From the NCBI GenBank assembly GCA_009881065.1, contig WXFE01000163.1:1-46895 (forward strand): a stretch of 46,895 nt of DNA, given 5' to 3'. Under the pieces are notes generated by a model that saw only the letters and a program-made list of their open reading frames with translations, was not told where the DNA came from and did not search any database. Positions 1 through 9,886 of the stretch are shown piece after piece. Source of the stretch: Bacteroidales bacterium (GTDB lineage: Bacteria; Bacteroidota; Bacteroidia; Bacteroidales; VadinHA17). Made by a program: the position numbers and the translations under genes. Position 1 is the stretch's first letter, and each line of letters opens with the position of its first letter.

Positions 1-14
1 CAGGCTTCAAATAA

Positions 15-1211
15 TCAATCGACCCTTCCGGGGTACACCTTCAGCGCCTCGGCCAGCGTTTCCATGGCGTTGCGCAGGTCATCAATCTTCAGGACGTATG
101 CAACACGCAACTCGTTCTTGCCGGCGCCGGGGGTGAAGTAAAATCCTGTTGCGGGGGCTACCATGACTGTCTGATTCTTGTAGTTGAAATCTTCGAGCAG
201 CCACTGTGCAAAACGGTCCGCGTCATCTATCGGCAGCTTCACCACCGTGTAGAATGCACCGCGGGGAAGCGGACAGTAGACACCCGGCATCTGGTTTAGT
301 GTATTCACCATGAAATCACGGCGGGCAATATACTCATCGTAAACCTCCCTGAAATACTCTTTGGGCGTGTCAAGGGCAGCCTCAGCCGCCAGCTGACCCA
401 GCTCGGGCGGGCAGAGTCTTGCCTGGGCAAACTTGAGTGCTGCAGCAAGGATCTCCTTATTGTGAGTGATCAGGGCTCCGATACGTACCCCGCACATGCT
501 GTATCTCTTTGAAACTGAGTCAAGCAGCACAGCGTTGTCTCTTATACCTTCCAGTTGCATTACCGAGAAGTGTTCTGCACCGTAACAGAACTCCCTGTAA
601 ACTTCGTCAGAGAAGAGAAAAAGCTTATGCTTCTTCACTATTTCGCCCAGTTTCATCAGCTCTTCCTTCGAATAGAGAGCGCCGGTGGGGTTGTTCGGGT
701 TGCAAATCAGTATTGCCTTCGTCTTTGGGGTTATCTTCTTCTCAATCTCATCAATTGAAGGCAGTGCAAAATCGTCCTTAATGAATGACCTGACCGGTAC
801 AATCTTAACGCCGGCAGTGATGGCGAAACCGTTGTAGTTGGCATAGAATGGTTCGAAGGTGATCACCTCTTCGCCCGGGTTGAGACATGTCATGAACGCG
901 AAGAGGACAGCCTCGGAGCCGCCCGTGGTAACAATGATCTCAGTATGGTCAATGTCAATGCCGATCTTCCTGTAACTTTCAGCCAGTTTACGGCGGTATG
1001 ACTCGTTCCCGGCGGAATGGGTGTACTCAATGACCTTCAGGTCCATATTCTTCACAGCATTGAGAGCAATCTCCGGGGTGTGTATGTCAGGCTGCCCTAT
1101 GTTGAGGTGGTAGACCTTTACTCCCCTGCGTTTTGCTGCCTCGGCGTATGGTACAAGCTTGCGGATGGGTGATGCCGGCATCATCCCGGCCTTTTCTGAA
1201 ATCTTTGGCAT
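15..1211 (-). CDS. PLP-dependent class I/II aminotransferase
   Basis: Cytoplasmic fold-type I aminotransferase that moves amino groups between amino acids and 2-oxo acids; the substrate cannot be fixed from sequence. The N-terminal stretch MPASPIRKLVPYAEAA and the glycine/proline motif YHLNIGQPDI are typical of the aspartate/aromatic group. CNPNNPTGALYSKEE is the conserved Asn-Pro motif, SDEVYREF carries the PLP-contacting Asp/Tyr, and SVSKRYSMCGVRIG holds the Schiff-base Lys. The frame stays open to an ATG at 1292, but I chose the ATG at 1211 (398 aa). The upstream 27 residues look non-conserved, and a -7 box (1249-1256) lies inside that extension and would start the transcript about 30 bases before 1211. 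It is divergent from valS. Family call is firm; gene symbol is not. Confidence 0.9.
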   Translation of the reverse strand: MPKISEKAGMMPASPIRKLVPYAEAAKRRGVKVYHLNIGQPDIHTPEIALNAVKNMDLKVIEYTHSAGNESYRRKLAESYRKIGIDIDHTEIIVTTGGSEAVLFAFMTCLNPGEEVITFEPFYANYNGFAITAGVKIVPVRSFIKDDFALPSIDEIEKKITPKTKAILICNPNNPTGALYSKEELMKLGEIVKKHKLFLFSDEVYREFCYGAEHFSVMQLEGIRDNAVLLDSVSKRYSMCGVRIGALITHNKEILAAALKFAQARLCPPELGQLAAEAALDTPKEYFREVYDEYIARRDFMVNTLNQMPGVYCPLPRGAFYTVVKLPIDDADRFAQWLLEDFNYKNQTVMVAPATGFYFTPGAGKNELRVAYVLKIDDLRNAMETLAEALKVYPGRVD

Positions 1212-1248
1212 GACTGTAAATTTATAAAGCACTGATAACTTAGCGTTC

Positions 1249-1256
1249 CAAATGTA
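1249..1256 (-). promoter_or_regulatory. Bacteroidota -7 box for the aminotransferase gene
   Basis: Read on the minus strand this is TACATTTG, an exact match to TAnnTTTG. A T-rich TTTTC about 19 bases upstream can serve as the -33 element. The predicted transcript start is near 1242, which fits a start codon at 1211 and not at 1292. Confidence 0.5.
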
Positions 1257-1301
1257 TTCAAATTCAGATAACATGAAAATGATTTTACGCATAAGCCCGG
1301 C

Positions 1302-1337
1302 CTCTTTTTACATAATGGCTGCAAATTGTTAAATTTG
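1302..1337 (+). promoter_or_regulatory. Promoter of valS
   Basis: TAAATTTG at 1330-1337 matches the -7 consensus TAnnTTTG, and a T-rich stretch (CTCTTTTTAC, about 1302-1311) sits at the right distance for a -33 element. The transcript would start near 1343, leaving a leader of about 74 bases with a short direct repeat (AAATATC twice, near 1397-1411). No T-box is visible. Confidence 0.5.
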
Positions 1338-1416
1338 TGCCCTTAAACATTGAATTACCAGCCAATAAACAGAAGTTTGCCACATTACATCGAACAAATA
1401 TCAAATATCAAATCCC

Positions 1417-4044
1417 ATGACTGATATTCCTTCAAAATATGATCCGGCTTCCACAGAGGGGAAATGGTACAGTTACTGGTTGGAAAAGGGGCTTTTCCGC
1501 AGCAGGCCTGACAACCGCAAACCTTACACCATTATCATTCCTCCTCCGAATGTAACCGGGGTGCTTCACATGGGGCACATACTCAACAATACAACCCAGG
1601 ATGTGCTTGTCAGGCGTGCACGGATGCTTGGTTTCAACGCCTGCTGGGTGCCGGGCACCGATCATGCCAGCATAGCTACCGAGGCCAAGGTTGTTGCCAA
1701 GCTGCAAAGTGAGGGAATAGAGAAGAGATCACTTTCACGTGAGCAGTTTATTGATCACGCCTGGGAGTGGACACACAGGCACGGAGGCATCATCCTTGAG
1801 CAGCTGAAGAGACTCGGGGCATCATGTGACTGGGACCGCACCCTGTTCACCATGGATGAACCCCGTTACAAATCAGTGATAAAGGTCTTTGTTGATCTTT
1901 ATGAAAAGGGGTTGATCTACCGCGGAGTACGAATGGTCAACTGGGATCCGCAGGCGCTCACGGCTGTCTCTGATGAAGAGGTTATCCACACTGAAGAGAA
2001 GTCGAAACTCTATTATGTGCGTTACAAAATAGTTGGTGAGGACAATTATATCATGGTGGCAACCACCAGGCCGGAGACCATCCTTGGTGATACGGCTGTA
2101 TGCGCCAACCCGAATGATGAACGTTATGCAGGCATGAAGGGGAAGAAGGTCATTGTACCCATGGCCAACCGCGAGGTTCCTTTCATCTTCGATGAGTATG
2201 TTGACATGGAGTTCGGGACAGGGTGCCTGAAGATCACCCCGGCTCATGACATAAACGACTATGAGATCGGCCTGAAGTATAACCTGGAGAGTATAGACAT
2301 TTTCAATGATAACGGTACCATCTCGGAAGCGGCAGGCATGTTCACGGGCAAAGACCGTTTCGAAGCCCGCGTCCTTGCTGAAGAGGAACTTCGCCGTACA
2401 GGCGCTCTTGTAAAAATTGAGGATTACATGAATAAAATAGGCAGGTCAGAGCGCACTCATGCGGTTATTGAACCAAAGCTCTCACTGCAGTGGTTCCTGA
2501 AGATGAAGGATGTCTCCAAGCCTGCCCTTGATGCGGTGATGGATGATACTGTCAGGCTCTACCCTGACAAGTTCAGGAATGTTTACAGGCACTGGATGGA
2601 GAATGTGCATGACTGGTGCATCAGCAGGCAACTGTGGTGGGGTCACCGGATTCCGGCATGGTATTATAACAGCAATGAGTTTGTTGTTGCCGTGAATGAG
2701 GATGAGGCCCTGGAAAAGGCCCGCCGCGTCACTGGCAGGGCAGACCTGACCCTGAATGACCTTCACCAGGATGAAGATGTGCTTGATACGTGGTTCTCTT
2801 CATGGCTATGGCCCATAACCTGCTTTGACGGCATTAACCACCCTGATAACGAGGACATTAAATATTACTACCCCTCAAATGTCCTGGTTACCGCTCCGGA
2901 GATTCTCTTTTTCTGGGTTGCCAGGATGATCATTGCCGGATATGAATACCGGGGCCGTGAGCCATTCGGCGATGTATACCTTACAGGGCTGGTGCGTGAC
3001 AAGCAGAAGCGCAAGATGTCAAAATCACTCGGCAACTCTCCTGACCCGATAGAGCTTATGGAGAAATACGGGGCTGACGGTGTAAGGGTGGGGATGCTTC
3101 TCTGTTCCCCTGCGGGGAATGACCTTCTGTATGATGACAGCCTTCCGGAGCAGGGGCGCAACTTCGCCAACAAGATATGGAATGCCTTCCGGCTTGTGAT
3201 GAAAATGAGTACTGATGAGATGCTTGAACAGCCGGCGGCATCGAAGGCGGCTGTCGCATGGATGCGCAATACCATAGACAAGACCCTTGCGGATATAGAG
3301 GACAGCTTTGTGCGCTACCGCATCTCCGATGCGCTGATGCAGGCCTACAAACTCTTCTGGGATGATTTCTCCGGCTGGTATCTTGAGATCATCAAGCCCG
3401 CCTTCGGCAAGCCCATTGACGGTGTGACTCACCGTGAGACACTGGAGATGTTCGGTGACCTGATAAAGATTCTGCATCCCTTCATGCCCTTTATCACCGA
3501 GGAGATATGGCAGAGGCTGGCTGACAGGCCTGAAGGAAGCAGCATCATGGTTGAAGATATGCCCCTTCCCGCACCTTACGAGGCCGGAATGCTGACACGT
3601 TTTGACACGGTGCGCGAGATAGTCAGCGCCGTGCGCACGGTAAGGAAGGAAAAGAATATCCCGGTGCGCGAACCCCTTGTTCTATGCGCCTCTCCCGGTG
3701 CAACCGGAAATGAGTTTGATCCGGTCTTAATCCGTATGTGCAACCTCTCTGAGATCAGGGTTACCGAAGAGAAGATTGAGGGAGCAGCTTCGTTCAGGAT
3801 TGGTACATCCGAATTCTTTGTCCCCCTGAGTAAGGGTATTGATAATGAAGATGAGATCCGCAAGCTGGAGGATGAACTGGTCTATCAGGAGGGGTTCCTG
3901 GCCTCTGTTCTCAAGAAGCTTTCAAATGAGAAGTTTATTTCCAAGGCTCCTCAGAAAGTACTTGATAATGAGCGGAAGAAAGAGGCTGACTCACGGGCAC
4001 GGATAGCTACAATAAAGGAGAGCCTGGCCCACCTGAAGAAATAG
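1417..4044 (+). CDS. valS: Valine--tRNA ligase
   Basis: Class Ia aminoacyl-tRNA synthetase that charges tRNA-Val in the cytoplasm, using an editing domain to remove mischarged Thr. At 875 aa it has the usual family length. The ATP-binding signature is in [15 protein letters not shown] (HMGH at residues 51-54), the second signature KMSKS is at residues 533-537, and the ValS-type editing insertion occupies about residues 190-330 ([26 protein letters not shown]). The tRNA anticodon-binding domain follows, with WNAFRL and [12 protein letters not shown]. The C-terminal 70 residues are charged and predicted coiled coil, as is normal for ValS. A good promoter lies upstream. The gene converges on the lipoprotein gene at 4054 with only 9 bases between stop codons. 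Confidence 0.98.
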   Translation: MTDIPSKYDPASTEGKWYSYWLEKGLFRSRPDNRKPYTIIIPPPNVTGVLHMGHILNNTTQDVLVRRARMLGFNACWVPGTDHASIATEAKVVAKLQSEGIEKRSLSREQFIDHAWEWTHRHGGIILEQLKRLGASCDWDRTLFTMDEPRYKSVIKVFVDLYEKGLIYRGVRMVNWDPQALTAVSDEEVIHTEEKSKLYYVRYKIVGEDNYIMVATTRPETILGDTAVCANPNDERYAGMKGKKVIVPMANREVPFIFDEYVDMEFGTGCLKITPAHDINDYEIGLKYNLESIDIFNDNGTISEAAGMFTGKDRFEARVLAEEELRRTGALVKIEDYMNKIGRSERTHAVIEPKLSLQWFLKMKDVSKPALDAVMDDTVRLYPDKFRNVYRHWMENVHDWCISRQLWWGHRIPAWYYNSNEFVVAVNEDEALEKARRVTGRADLTLNDLHQDEDVLDTWFSSWLWPITCFDGINHPDNEDIKYYYPSNVLVTAPEILFFWVARMIIAGYEYRGREPFGDVYLTGLVRDKQKRKMSKSLGNSPDPIELMEKYGADGVRVGMLLCSPAGNDLLYDDSLPEQGRNFANKIWNAFRLVMKMSTDEMLEQPAASKAAVAWMRNTIDKTLADIEDSFVRYRISDALMQAYKLFWDDFSGWYLEIIKPAFGKPIDGVTHRETLEMFGDLIKILHPFMPFITEEIWQRLADRPEGSSIMVEDMPLPAPYEAGMLTRFDTVREIVSAVRTVRKEKNIPVREPLVLCASPGATGNEFDPVLIRMCNLSEIRVTEEKIEGAASFRIGTSEFFVPLSKGIDNEDEIRKLEDELVYQEGFLASVLKKLSNEKFISKAPQKVLDNERKKEADSRARIATIKESLAHLKK

Positions 4045-4053
4045 CACTGTTAT

Positions 4054-5352
4054 TTAATGTCTGGTAATTGTGTAGTTGCCGTTATCCAGCTGTTCCGGAC
4101 GCCATCCGTCGTTTAGTACCAGGTGCCACCCTTCACCGGATATATGGTTTCTTTCAACCAGCAGGTTCTTTGCGCTCACTCTGAGAGTGCGCAGGTCATT
4201 TGTGATAAGCGCACTTCCCTTGTCAACTGCCAGCCTCCCCCAGTTGTCTGACACACGGAGTTTCTTATACATGGTGCCCAGCGTATCGAGGTAGTCTATA
4301 TCCTCCGGCTCGAAGCTGAAGTTGGGGCTCTCCATCGATATTGTCAGCACCGGCTTTTCATAGAATGTTGCCACAATCCGGCGGGTGTACTCATTTATCT
4401 TCGACTCGCGCTGGCTCTCTTCAGCACGGATAGCCTGGATATCATAGTTAAATGCAAGTGATCCTGCCACGTCGCGGCAGACAGCAGGCAGCGTAACTCC
4501 GTATGCGTCGAGCACGGCTTTGCCCAGGTCATAGTCCTGGGTCTGTATCTGTTTAAAATCGAAATCCTTGTCATTCAGCAGTACGGCATAAAGTGCTCCG
4601 TTAACGAATCCGTAGCCAAAAGCATATGATCTGTTCTGGTAGACCCTGTCAAGGTATTCGAGTATCCTTGTTCTGATCTCTTCGGGGCCCGAGGTGCACA
4701 GCTTTACATATGTATATGTGGTCAGTCCTTCAAAGTTCTCGAACTTATTTTCATCTGTTATTGCTGAGGGAAAGAGTTCGCGTCTCGCTCCGCGGAAGAC
4801 CAGGGCATCACGGATAGCCTGGTCACGTTTCTCGCCTGAAGAGGTGATTGCGTTTGTAAGTGCTTTCCATTCAAGCTTGAGGTAAAGCCTGGCGTTTTTC
4901 TCGTTGAGGTGCCTGGTGCTGAAGGTGGAAGGCTTCAGGCCATGTCTGTCCTGGTAGCAGTGGAAGAGGCTGTGGATGGTCCGGGTGACCATGCGGTACC
5001 TGTCATCCTTTTCGGGAAGGGGTACCATTGCATATTTCACACCGCCAAACTCTATGACATTGTTTGCAATAATTCTCTCTTTCGGGAGGACTCCGGTGTA
5101 AACTCCGTCTCTCTCTCTGAGCAGGCCTTCCTTATCGGGAAAGTTGGCGTAGAGGGTCCTGCTTTGGCCATCGACATACATCACTGGTCCGAAAAGGTTT
5201 TCACCCCACAGCTTCCCATTGTCACTGTTGCAGATCTCCTCAACGGCGCTGAAATACTTCTTTGCCATGTCGGCATTGAACCAGAAAGTGTTCTCCTTAT
5301 GCTGGCATGCAGCAAGAATCATCAGGGCAGATATGAAAACAGCTTTCTTCAT
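4054..5352 (-). CDS. Lipoprotein resembling an HExxH peptidase-like family, active-site Glu replaced
   Basis: Predicted exported lipoprotein of 432 aa: short signal peptide with lipobox LAAC (Cys16). The layout recalls a family of bacterial lipoproteins that I remember with a segment WG..L.GP..FVD, then HExxH and a downstream EGLAEYT helix. Here the corresponding parts are WGENLFGPVMYVD (about 49-61), HSLFH (127-131), LEWKALTNAI and NFEGLTTYTYVKL. The general-base Glu of HExxH is Ser128, so peptidase activity is doubtful although both His residues and the distal Glu remain. Family assignment is from memory of motif order and is moderate. A -7 box lies just upstream. The gene is separated from the barrel-protein gene at 5530 by 177 bases, so it is probably transcribed on its own. 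Confidence 0.65.
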   Translation of the reverse strand: MKKAVFISALMILAACQHKENTFWFNADMAKKYFSAVEEICNSDNGKLWGENLFGPVMYVDGQSRTLYANFPDKEGLLRERDGVYTGVLPKERIIANNVIEFGGVKYAMVPLPEKDDRYRMVTRTIHSLFHCYQDRHGLKPSTFSTRHLNEKNARLYLKLEWKALTNAITSSGEKRDQAIRDALVFRGARRELFPSAITDENKFENFEGLTTYTYVKLCTSGPEEIRTRILEYLDRVYQNRSYAFGYGFVNGALYAVLLNDKDFDFKQIQTQDYDLGKAVLDAYGVTLPAVCRDVAGSLAFNYDIQAIRAEESQRESKINEYTRRIVATFYEKPVLTISMESPNFSFEPEDIDYLDTLGTMYKKLRVSDNWGRLAVDKGSALITNDLRTLRVSAKNLLVERNHISGEGWHLVLNDGWRPEQLDNGNYTITRH

Positions 5353-5529
5353 CCGTTTGGAAACTTCAGGTTCAAAAATAATAAAAATAGATTAACCCGG
5401 GCTGCGGGCATTTTTCTGCCTGGATTTATTCATGATTTTGTTTCGGGGTGGAGATCAGTTATGCACCGGAGATCACCGCGGGCAGGGCCGGTTCCGGGCT
5501 GCATATTCACCGGCGGGGAAGCGGCTGCA
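5353..5529. other. Intergenic spacer between two minus-strand envelope genes
   Basis: The spacer holds the -7 box of the downstream lipoprotein gene (5373-5380) and a GC-rich stretch with overlapping short inverted repeats around 5470-5520 (for example ACCGGC pairing with GCCGGT). That stretch could end transcription of the barrel-protein gene, but no T-run follows it, so I do not call a terminator. No convincing gene is present. Confidence 0.4.
5373..5380 (-). promoter_or_regulatory. Bacteroidota -7 box for the 4054-5352 lipoprotein gene
   Basis: The minus strand reads TATTTTTG, an exact TAnnTTTG match about 20 bases before the start codon, so the leader would be short. I see no clear TTTG at -33. 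Confidence 0.4.
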
Positions 5530-6762
5530 CTAGAAAAAGTCTATTGCAGCTATAACATTAAAGCTGAGGGTGTTTTGTTTCAGGCCATCCTGAGCATAGA
5601 TTCCCGAGCCATATTCAGCCCTGAATTCCAGTGAGATGCTTTGTTTAAGATTGAATTCCTTCTTCATTCCTATTCCTCCGAGGAACCCGTTTATCGTTTT
5701 GCTAACCGTCAGTGAATTGTCAGTGAACGGCCTTACAACATGCATGGAATTTTCCACTTCCCCATCCCTGGTGTATTTCCCGCCGTGGTTGACCATGGCG
5801 AAGAGACCTGCGTTGATGAAGGGTTTGTAGCTTCCTTCCAGGAATGTAAGCCTTAGTGACAGAGGTATTTTTATACCGGTATAACTCAAAGTGATATCGC
5901 TTCTTGTTGTGACAGAAGACTGAACAGTCTCGGAGTACATGTAGATATTTGTACTGAAGACCATCACTTCAAGGTTCAGTGACAGGAAGTCTCTATTTCT
6001 GCTCAGAGGCCGGTTGAAGAAGGCGCCTGCCACCGGAATCACTTCGAAAAAATCCATCTCAGGCACGAATAAGTTCCTTGCTGCCACCACTTTCCGCGCA
6101 TCATATCTTGAGGCATTCATTCCGGCAAGGAATCCGTAATTGCTCACCAGTAATCCGAGGTTACGCATCTCTTCATGAACGCCTCCGGGGTTTTTCATCG
6201 CAAGCATTGTGGCATCAGTACCCTGGCTTTTGTTGTATGCTGCAATAACCTCTGCCATTTTTTCCGGAGAGAGAGGGAGGTCTGAGGGCACGGTGAAATT
6301 ATCACCCGGGTCAGGAAGCTTTTCCAGAAGGTCCCTGTAGCCTTTAAAACTGACTCTCTTTCCATCCAGAATAGTGCTGCCTGATCCGTTATCAAGGGGT
6401 ATCAGGTCAATCCCTTCCCCGTCGAGATACATTTTTTTCCCGTCATATAGCAGGTCAACCTTGCCGTCAACAAGGCATGCCATGAAGAACCCGCGTTTAC
6501 CTGACATGACTGACTTGTACCTCATTCCGTAGGTAAACCCGAATGCCCTTATTTCCTCCGGCTTGAAAGAATATACGGCGGAAATGTCAAACCACCGGAA
6601 GAGGCATTCTTCCACGGAATAGCCTTTTGAGATGTTGGCCACCTGGCCATAGGTATAGCTGCCATCATTTTTAATGATATAGCCGTTCAGAAATTCTTTC
6701 TGGGAGGAGACAAAACCTGTGAAGAAAATTGTCATCACGGCTGTCAGCAGATATCTTTTCAT
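5530..6762 (-). CDS. Outer-membrane beta-barrel family protein (PorT-like barrel)
   Basis: Predicted outer-membrane protein of 410 aa. MKRYLLTAVMTIFFTGFVSSQ is a signal peptide with cleavage near residue 20. Residues about 24-190 form a soluble region beginning GYIIKNDGSYTYGQV and followed by an IRAFGFTYGMRYKS segment, a layout common in Bacteroidota barrel proteins. From about residue 205 the sequence alternates hydrophobic and polar residues in strands (FLSLNLEVMVFSTNIYMYSE, SLRLTFLEGSYKPFINAGLF, SISLEFRAEYGSGIY) and ends in Phe-Phe (NVIAAIDFF), as expected for a BAM substrate. Function is unknown. It is transcribed divergently from the lipoprotein array at 6902, and I saw no strong promoter for it. 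Confidence 0.7.
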   Translation of the reverse strand: MKRYLLTAVMTIFFTGFVSSQKEFLNGYIIKNDGSYTYGQVANISKGYSVEECLFRWFDISAVYSFKPEEIRAFGFTYGMRYKSVMSGKRGFFMACLVDGKVDLLYDGKKMYLDGEGIDLIPLDNGSGSTILDGKRVSFKGYRDLLEKLPDPGDNFTVPSDLPLSPEKMAEVIAAYNKSQGTDATMLAMKNPGGVHEEMRNLGLLVSNYGFLAGMNASRYDARKVVAARNLFVPEMDFFEVIPVAGAFFNRPLSRNRDFLSLNLEVMVFSTNIYMYSETVQSSVTTRSDITLSYTGIKIPLSLRLTFLEGSYKPFINAGLFAMVNHGGKYTRDGEVENSMHVVRPFTDNSLTVSKTINGFLGGIGMKKEFNLKQSISLEFRAEYGSGIYAQDGLKQNTLSFNVIAAIDFF

Positions 6763-6851
6763 TGTCTTGCAGGAATGAACAGTACTAACTTAAGAAAATA
6801 AATCGTAATCAGGAGTGTAAATGCTAAATTTTGTTTAAAAATTATGCTCCG

Positions 6852-6877
6852 TTGAATTGAATTTTTCAGTAGATTTA
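6852..6877 (+). promoter_or_regulatory. Possible promoter of the tandem lipoprotein array
   Basis: TAGATTTA at 6870-6877 resembles the -7 consensus with its last base changed, and TTG at 6852-6854 lies 15 bases upstream. The leader would be under 25 bases. It is the only candidate in the 139-base gap, and it is weak. Confidence 0.25.
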
Positions 6878-6901
6878 CCAATGTCTGGTAATTAAAGACT
6901 A

Positions 6902-9763
6902 ATGTCATCAGGGATGCATACCTTCAGGAGCTCTCTTCTATCTACAGTCATAGCCTGTATGTCAGCGCTGACATTGTTTCTCAGCGGTTGCGAAGATGAG
7001 CGTGTACCGCGTGAGTATCCCCGGGTAAGGACCCTCGAGGTTACGGGCATCACAGAGGAGGGTGCGCTCTTCTCCGCAGAAATTTATGACGCCGGTAATG
7101 TAGAGATTACCGAGCACGGATTTACCTGGTCATTTACTGAACCATCTGTCAGTTCCGATGAGCGGATATACCTCGGTGGTTTCAGTGGCACAGGCAGGTT
7201 TGAGGCTGAGATAAGTACTGCACTGGCCGAAGGCGTTACCTACGAGGTATGTGCTTTTGTCAAAGCTGGTGAGTATACTGTATATGGTGAAAAAATCAAA
7301 TTCATCAGTCTGGGAAGCAAGGCACCGGTAGTGACAGGTTTCAGCCCGCTCTCCGCCGGCTGGGGAGATACGATAACAGTTACCGGAGAGAAGTTCAGTC
7401 ACAGGAACATTACGAACAGAATTTACATTGACGAGAAGGCATGTAATCCATTTTATTCCAGCGATACACTGCTGAGGTTTGTACTTCCGATTGAGGTTGA
7501 AAAAACCAGTAACAGTTTATCAGTCAGCATTATGGGGAATATCGCCACTGCAAATGAAAAGCTTTTGCTGATTACTCCTGAATTTTATGATTACTCCCCG
7601 TATGAGGTGCTGTGGGGTGATACTGTTACCTTCACGGGTCATCACCTGGGGTTGATTGGCTACTATCCTGGGGACGGCATGTTGCTGAACGGCCTTATCA
7701 GGAGTGGGGTTGCATGCAGGAGTCCTGGAGAGGTCTCTTTTGTGATCCCGGGCCAGCTCGAAGAAGTCTCGTCAACAGTGTCAATTAACTATGGGCCGTT
7801 CAGTTATACCTTCCCCCGGAGCCTTACTCTCCTTCCTCCTGTGGCTGACTCAATAAGACCGGCTGAAGGTACCTGGGGCACAACAGTGATCCTTTACGGG
7901 AGATTCAACATGGTCATGGAACGAAACAAAATCATGTTTGGTGACAAACTGGCCCGGATTATTTCCGTGGCATGTGATTCAGCCATTGTCAAGGTTCCTG
8001 ATGACCTCCTGGAGTACGTCTCAAAGGTAAGTTATCAGTCAGCGCCCTTTCCCGCCAGTGAATTTCCAGGCAGTTTTTATCTTAAAAGACCCGAAATAAC
8101 CGGATTCTCTCCGGCAGAGGGGTATGTGGGAGAACGTGTCACCATCAGGGGACGCTATTTCAGTAAGAATGCCGCTACTGTTCATATAGGAGGCGGACAG
8201 GCCATTGTCAGATCCGCCAATGATTCAGTCATAGTCTGTTATGTGCCGGGAGACGCTTATGGCGAGTGTGATGTGACAGTCACCCAGATGGATTATTCTG
8301 TCACTGCTCCGGGGAAGTTTAATTCGACAAACCATGTCATCACCGGTATTGATCCGCCGCTGCCGGCTTTTGGCGAAACCGTGACTGTAAGGGGGACTAA
8401 CTTCAGGCCAGGAACGCTTATATACATAGGGCCTTACCAGATCATGACTTTATCGCAGACAGAAAATGAAATAAAATTCGTTGTACCAGAATGGTTGCCT
8501 TATCAGGCAGGGAGTCTGATCGCCAAATACATAAATCCTAATTCTGGTTACAATCCAGAGTCTTCCTTTACTTATCCGGGACAGTTCCCGGTGAAGGATT
8601 TCACGGTGACCGGAGTGACGCCTGTATCCGGAGAGGCGGGAGATATCCTTACAATCTCAGGGAGTGATTTCGGCACTCCCTATATTACCTTCGGATCCGT
8701 GCAGGGAGAGGTACTTGAGTCAACTTCGTCATCCATAACAGTCAGGGTGCCACCGCTCTCTGCCGGCGAACATACCATCAATGTCACTATCGGCGACAGA
8801 ACACATGCCTGTCCGGTGAAGTACACGCACAGCAGTGCCTGGATGCAGCTGGCAGACCTTCCGTTCCTGTATGACTATGGCTGTACTTTTGATTTAGGCG
8901 AGGAAGCCTATGTTATTACCGGTGGCAAGACAGACACCTATGATAAGGAGGTATATCGTTTTGAGACTTCAACAAAAGGATTCACAAGAATGGCCGGAAC
9001 CTTCCGGTCCGGTATCCTTAATCCTATCTCCTGCACTCTCGGAGGGAAAGGCTATATGATAGGGCAGAAGAGCACCAGCTGGACCGGGATCGGGTTTGAG
9101 CTGTTCGATCCTGATAATATGACGGTCAGCAAACTGCCTGACTATCCCGGAAGCCTTAATACAAATCCTTGTATTATTGCGGATGATTCAGTGATTTATG
9201 CCGGTTGTGGCAAAATCGCCATTCCCAACTACTTTACATGGTACAAGGACTTCTGGAAATACAGCCCCGCGACAGGCAAATGGACGCGCCTGGCTGACTG
9301 TCCGTATAATGTCTCCTTCTCAAACCAGGTTTACATTGATGGGAGACTGATTTTCCTTGGGAATTCACATGATACTGGTGGCACGAGATACCTGCTTGAA
9401 TATCAGCCGTTGACAGACACATGGAAGGAGACCGTCATGGATGAAAATGAGTTTGATTACTGGCTTTTGCTGGGATCCAGGCTCGGTGCAAGGGTAAGTG
9501 TGGTAAACGGTGGCAAATGGTATGTCGGTTTCGGTGACTTGTATCAGACGCATGAGGGTTATGGATACACTAACCCGGATATAAATAACCGTTTCTATGT
9601 TTTTGATCCGGTTGATGACAGCTGGGGAACCATCAGCAATGTTGTAGCACCACCAAGGACTTTTGCTCTGGCGTTTTCAACAGGGGGCAAAATATATATC
9701 GGAGGCCATCAGATTTATAAATGGTATGACTTCTGGGAATATGATCCCATGCTTGATCATTAG
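6902..9763 (+). CDS. Surface lipoprotein with FN3-like head, six IPT/TIG domains and a Kelch propeller (array copy 1)
   Basis: Predicted lipoprotein of 953 aa with lipobox LSGC (Cys30). The acidic residues straight after the Cys (EDE) resemble the Bacteroidota signal that sends lipoproteins to the cell surface. Residues about 40-140 are an FN3-like module (GFTWS, GTGRFEAEIS, TYEVCAFVKAGEYTVYG). Six IPT/TIG repeats follow, each opening with P.I.GFSP...G/D.VT..G..F (for example GFSPLSAGWGDTITVTGEKF and GFSPAEGYVGERVTIRGRYF), up to about residue 640. The last 310 residues are Kelch-like blades (YVITGGKTDTYDKEVYRFE, DFWKYSPATGKWTRLADCP, IYIGGHQIYKWYDFWEYDP). A start at the ATG at 6914 is also possible. 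Ligand unknown; such folds usually bind proteins or glycans. It is followed after 9 bases by a paralogue. Confidence 0.85.
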   Translation: MSSGMHTFRSSLLSTVIACMSALTLFLSGCEDERVPREYPRVRTLEVTGITEEGALFSAEIYDAGNVEITEHGFTWSFTEPSVSSDERIYLGGFSGTGRFEAEISTALAEGVTYEVCAFVKAGEYTVYGEKIKFISLGSKAPVVTGFSPLSAGWGDTITVTGEKFSHRNITNRIYIDEKACNPFYSSDTLLRFVLPIEVEKTSNSLSVSIMGNIATANEKLLLITPEFYDYSPYEVLWGDTVTFTGHHLGLIGYYPGDGMLLNGLIRSGVACRSPGEVSFVIPGQLEEVSSTVSINYGPFSYTFPRSLTLLPPVADSIRPAEGTWGTTVILYGRFNMVMERNKIMFGDKLARIISVACDSAIVKVPDDLLEYVSKVSYQSAPFPASEFPGSFYLKRPEITGFSPAEGYVGERVTIRGRYFSKNAATVHIGGGQAIVRSANDSVIVCYVPGDAYGECDVTVTQMDYSVTAPGKFNSTNHVITGIDPPLPAFGETVTVRGTNFRPGTLIYIGPYQIMTLSQTENEIKFVVPEWLPYQAGSLIAKYINPNSGYNPESSFTYPGQFPVKDFTVTGVTPVSGEAGDILTISGSDFGTPYITFGSVQGEVLESTSSSITVRVPPLSAGEHTINVTIGDRTHACPVKYTHSSAWMQLADLPFLYDYGCTFDLGEEAYVITGGKTDTYDKEVYRFETSTKGFTRMAGTFRSGILNPISCTLGGKGYMIGQKSTSWTGIGFELFDPDNMTVSKLPDYPGSLNTNPCIIADDSVIYAGCGKIAIPNYFTWYKDFWKYSPATGKWTRLADCPYNVSFSNQVYIDGRLIFLGNSHDTGGTRYLLEYQPLTDTWKETVMDENEFDYWLLLGSRLGARVSVVNGGKWYVGFGDLYQTHEGYGYTNPDINNRFYVFDPVDDSWGTISNVVAPPRTFALAFSTGGKIYIGGHQIYKWYDFWEYDPMLDH

Positions 9764-9886
9764 AGAAATGAGATGATCAGAGATATTCTGAAATATACAT
9801 TATTGGCCCTGGCTCTTCTTTTTGCCGGCTGTGAAGATGAGCGAGTGCCGCGTGATTACCCGCGCGTCAGGACCCTCGAGGTTACA
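9726..9886 (+). repeat. 161-base junction repeat, unit 1 (end of copy 1 to start of copy 2)
   Basis: Bases 9726-9886 match 12471-12631 with only two mismatches (offset 2745). The unit covers the last 12 codons of one lipoprotein gene, the 9-base spacer and the first 38 codons of the next, including the signal peptide and the start of the head module. Confidence 0.9.

Noticed and set aside
1212..1292. N-terminal extension of the aminotransferase to an ATG at 1292
   Set aside because: It contains the likely -7 box of the gene, and its residues do not resemble the family N-terminus, which begins naturally at MPKISEKAG.
1338..1416. Possible T-box or other tRNA-sensing leader before valS
   Set aside because: The leader is only about 74 bases and AT-rich, with no specifier stem or T-box sequence; T-boxes are also not expected in Bacteroidota.
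5440..5525. GC-rich inverted repeats as a terminator of the barrel-protein gene
   Set aside because: Several short stems compete and no T-run follows on the minus strand, so I could not support a terminator call.
4909..5634. Open frame of 241 codons on the plus strand
   Set aside because: It lies antisense across two minus-strand genes with clear signal peptides and domain-like sequence, has no promoter, and its translation is low in recognisable motifs.
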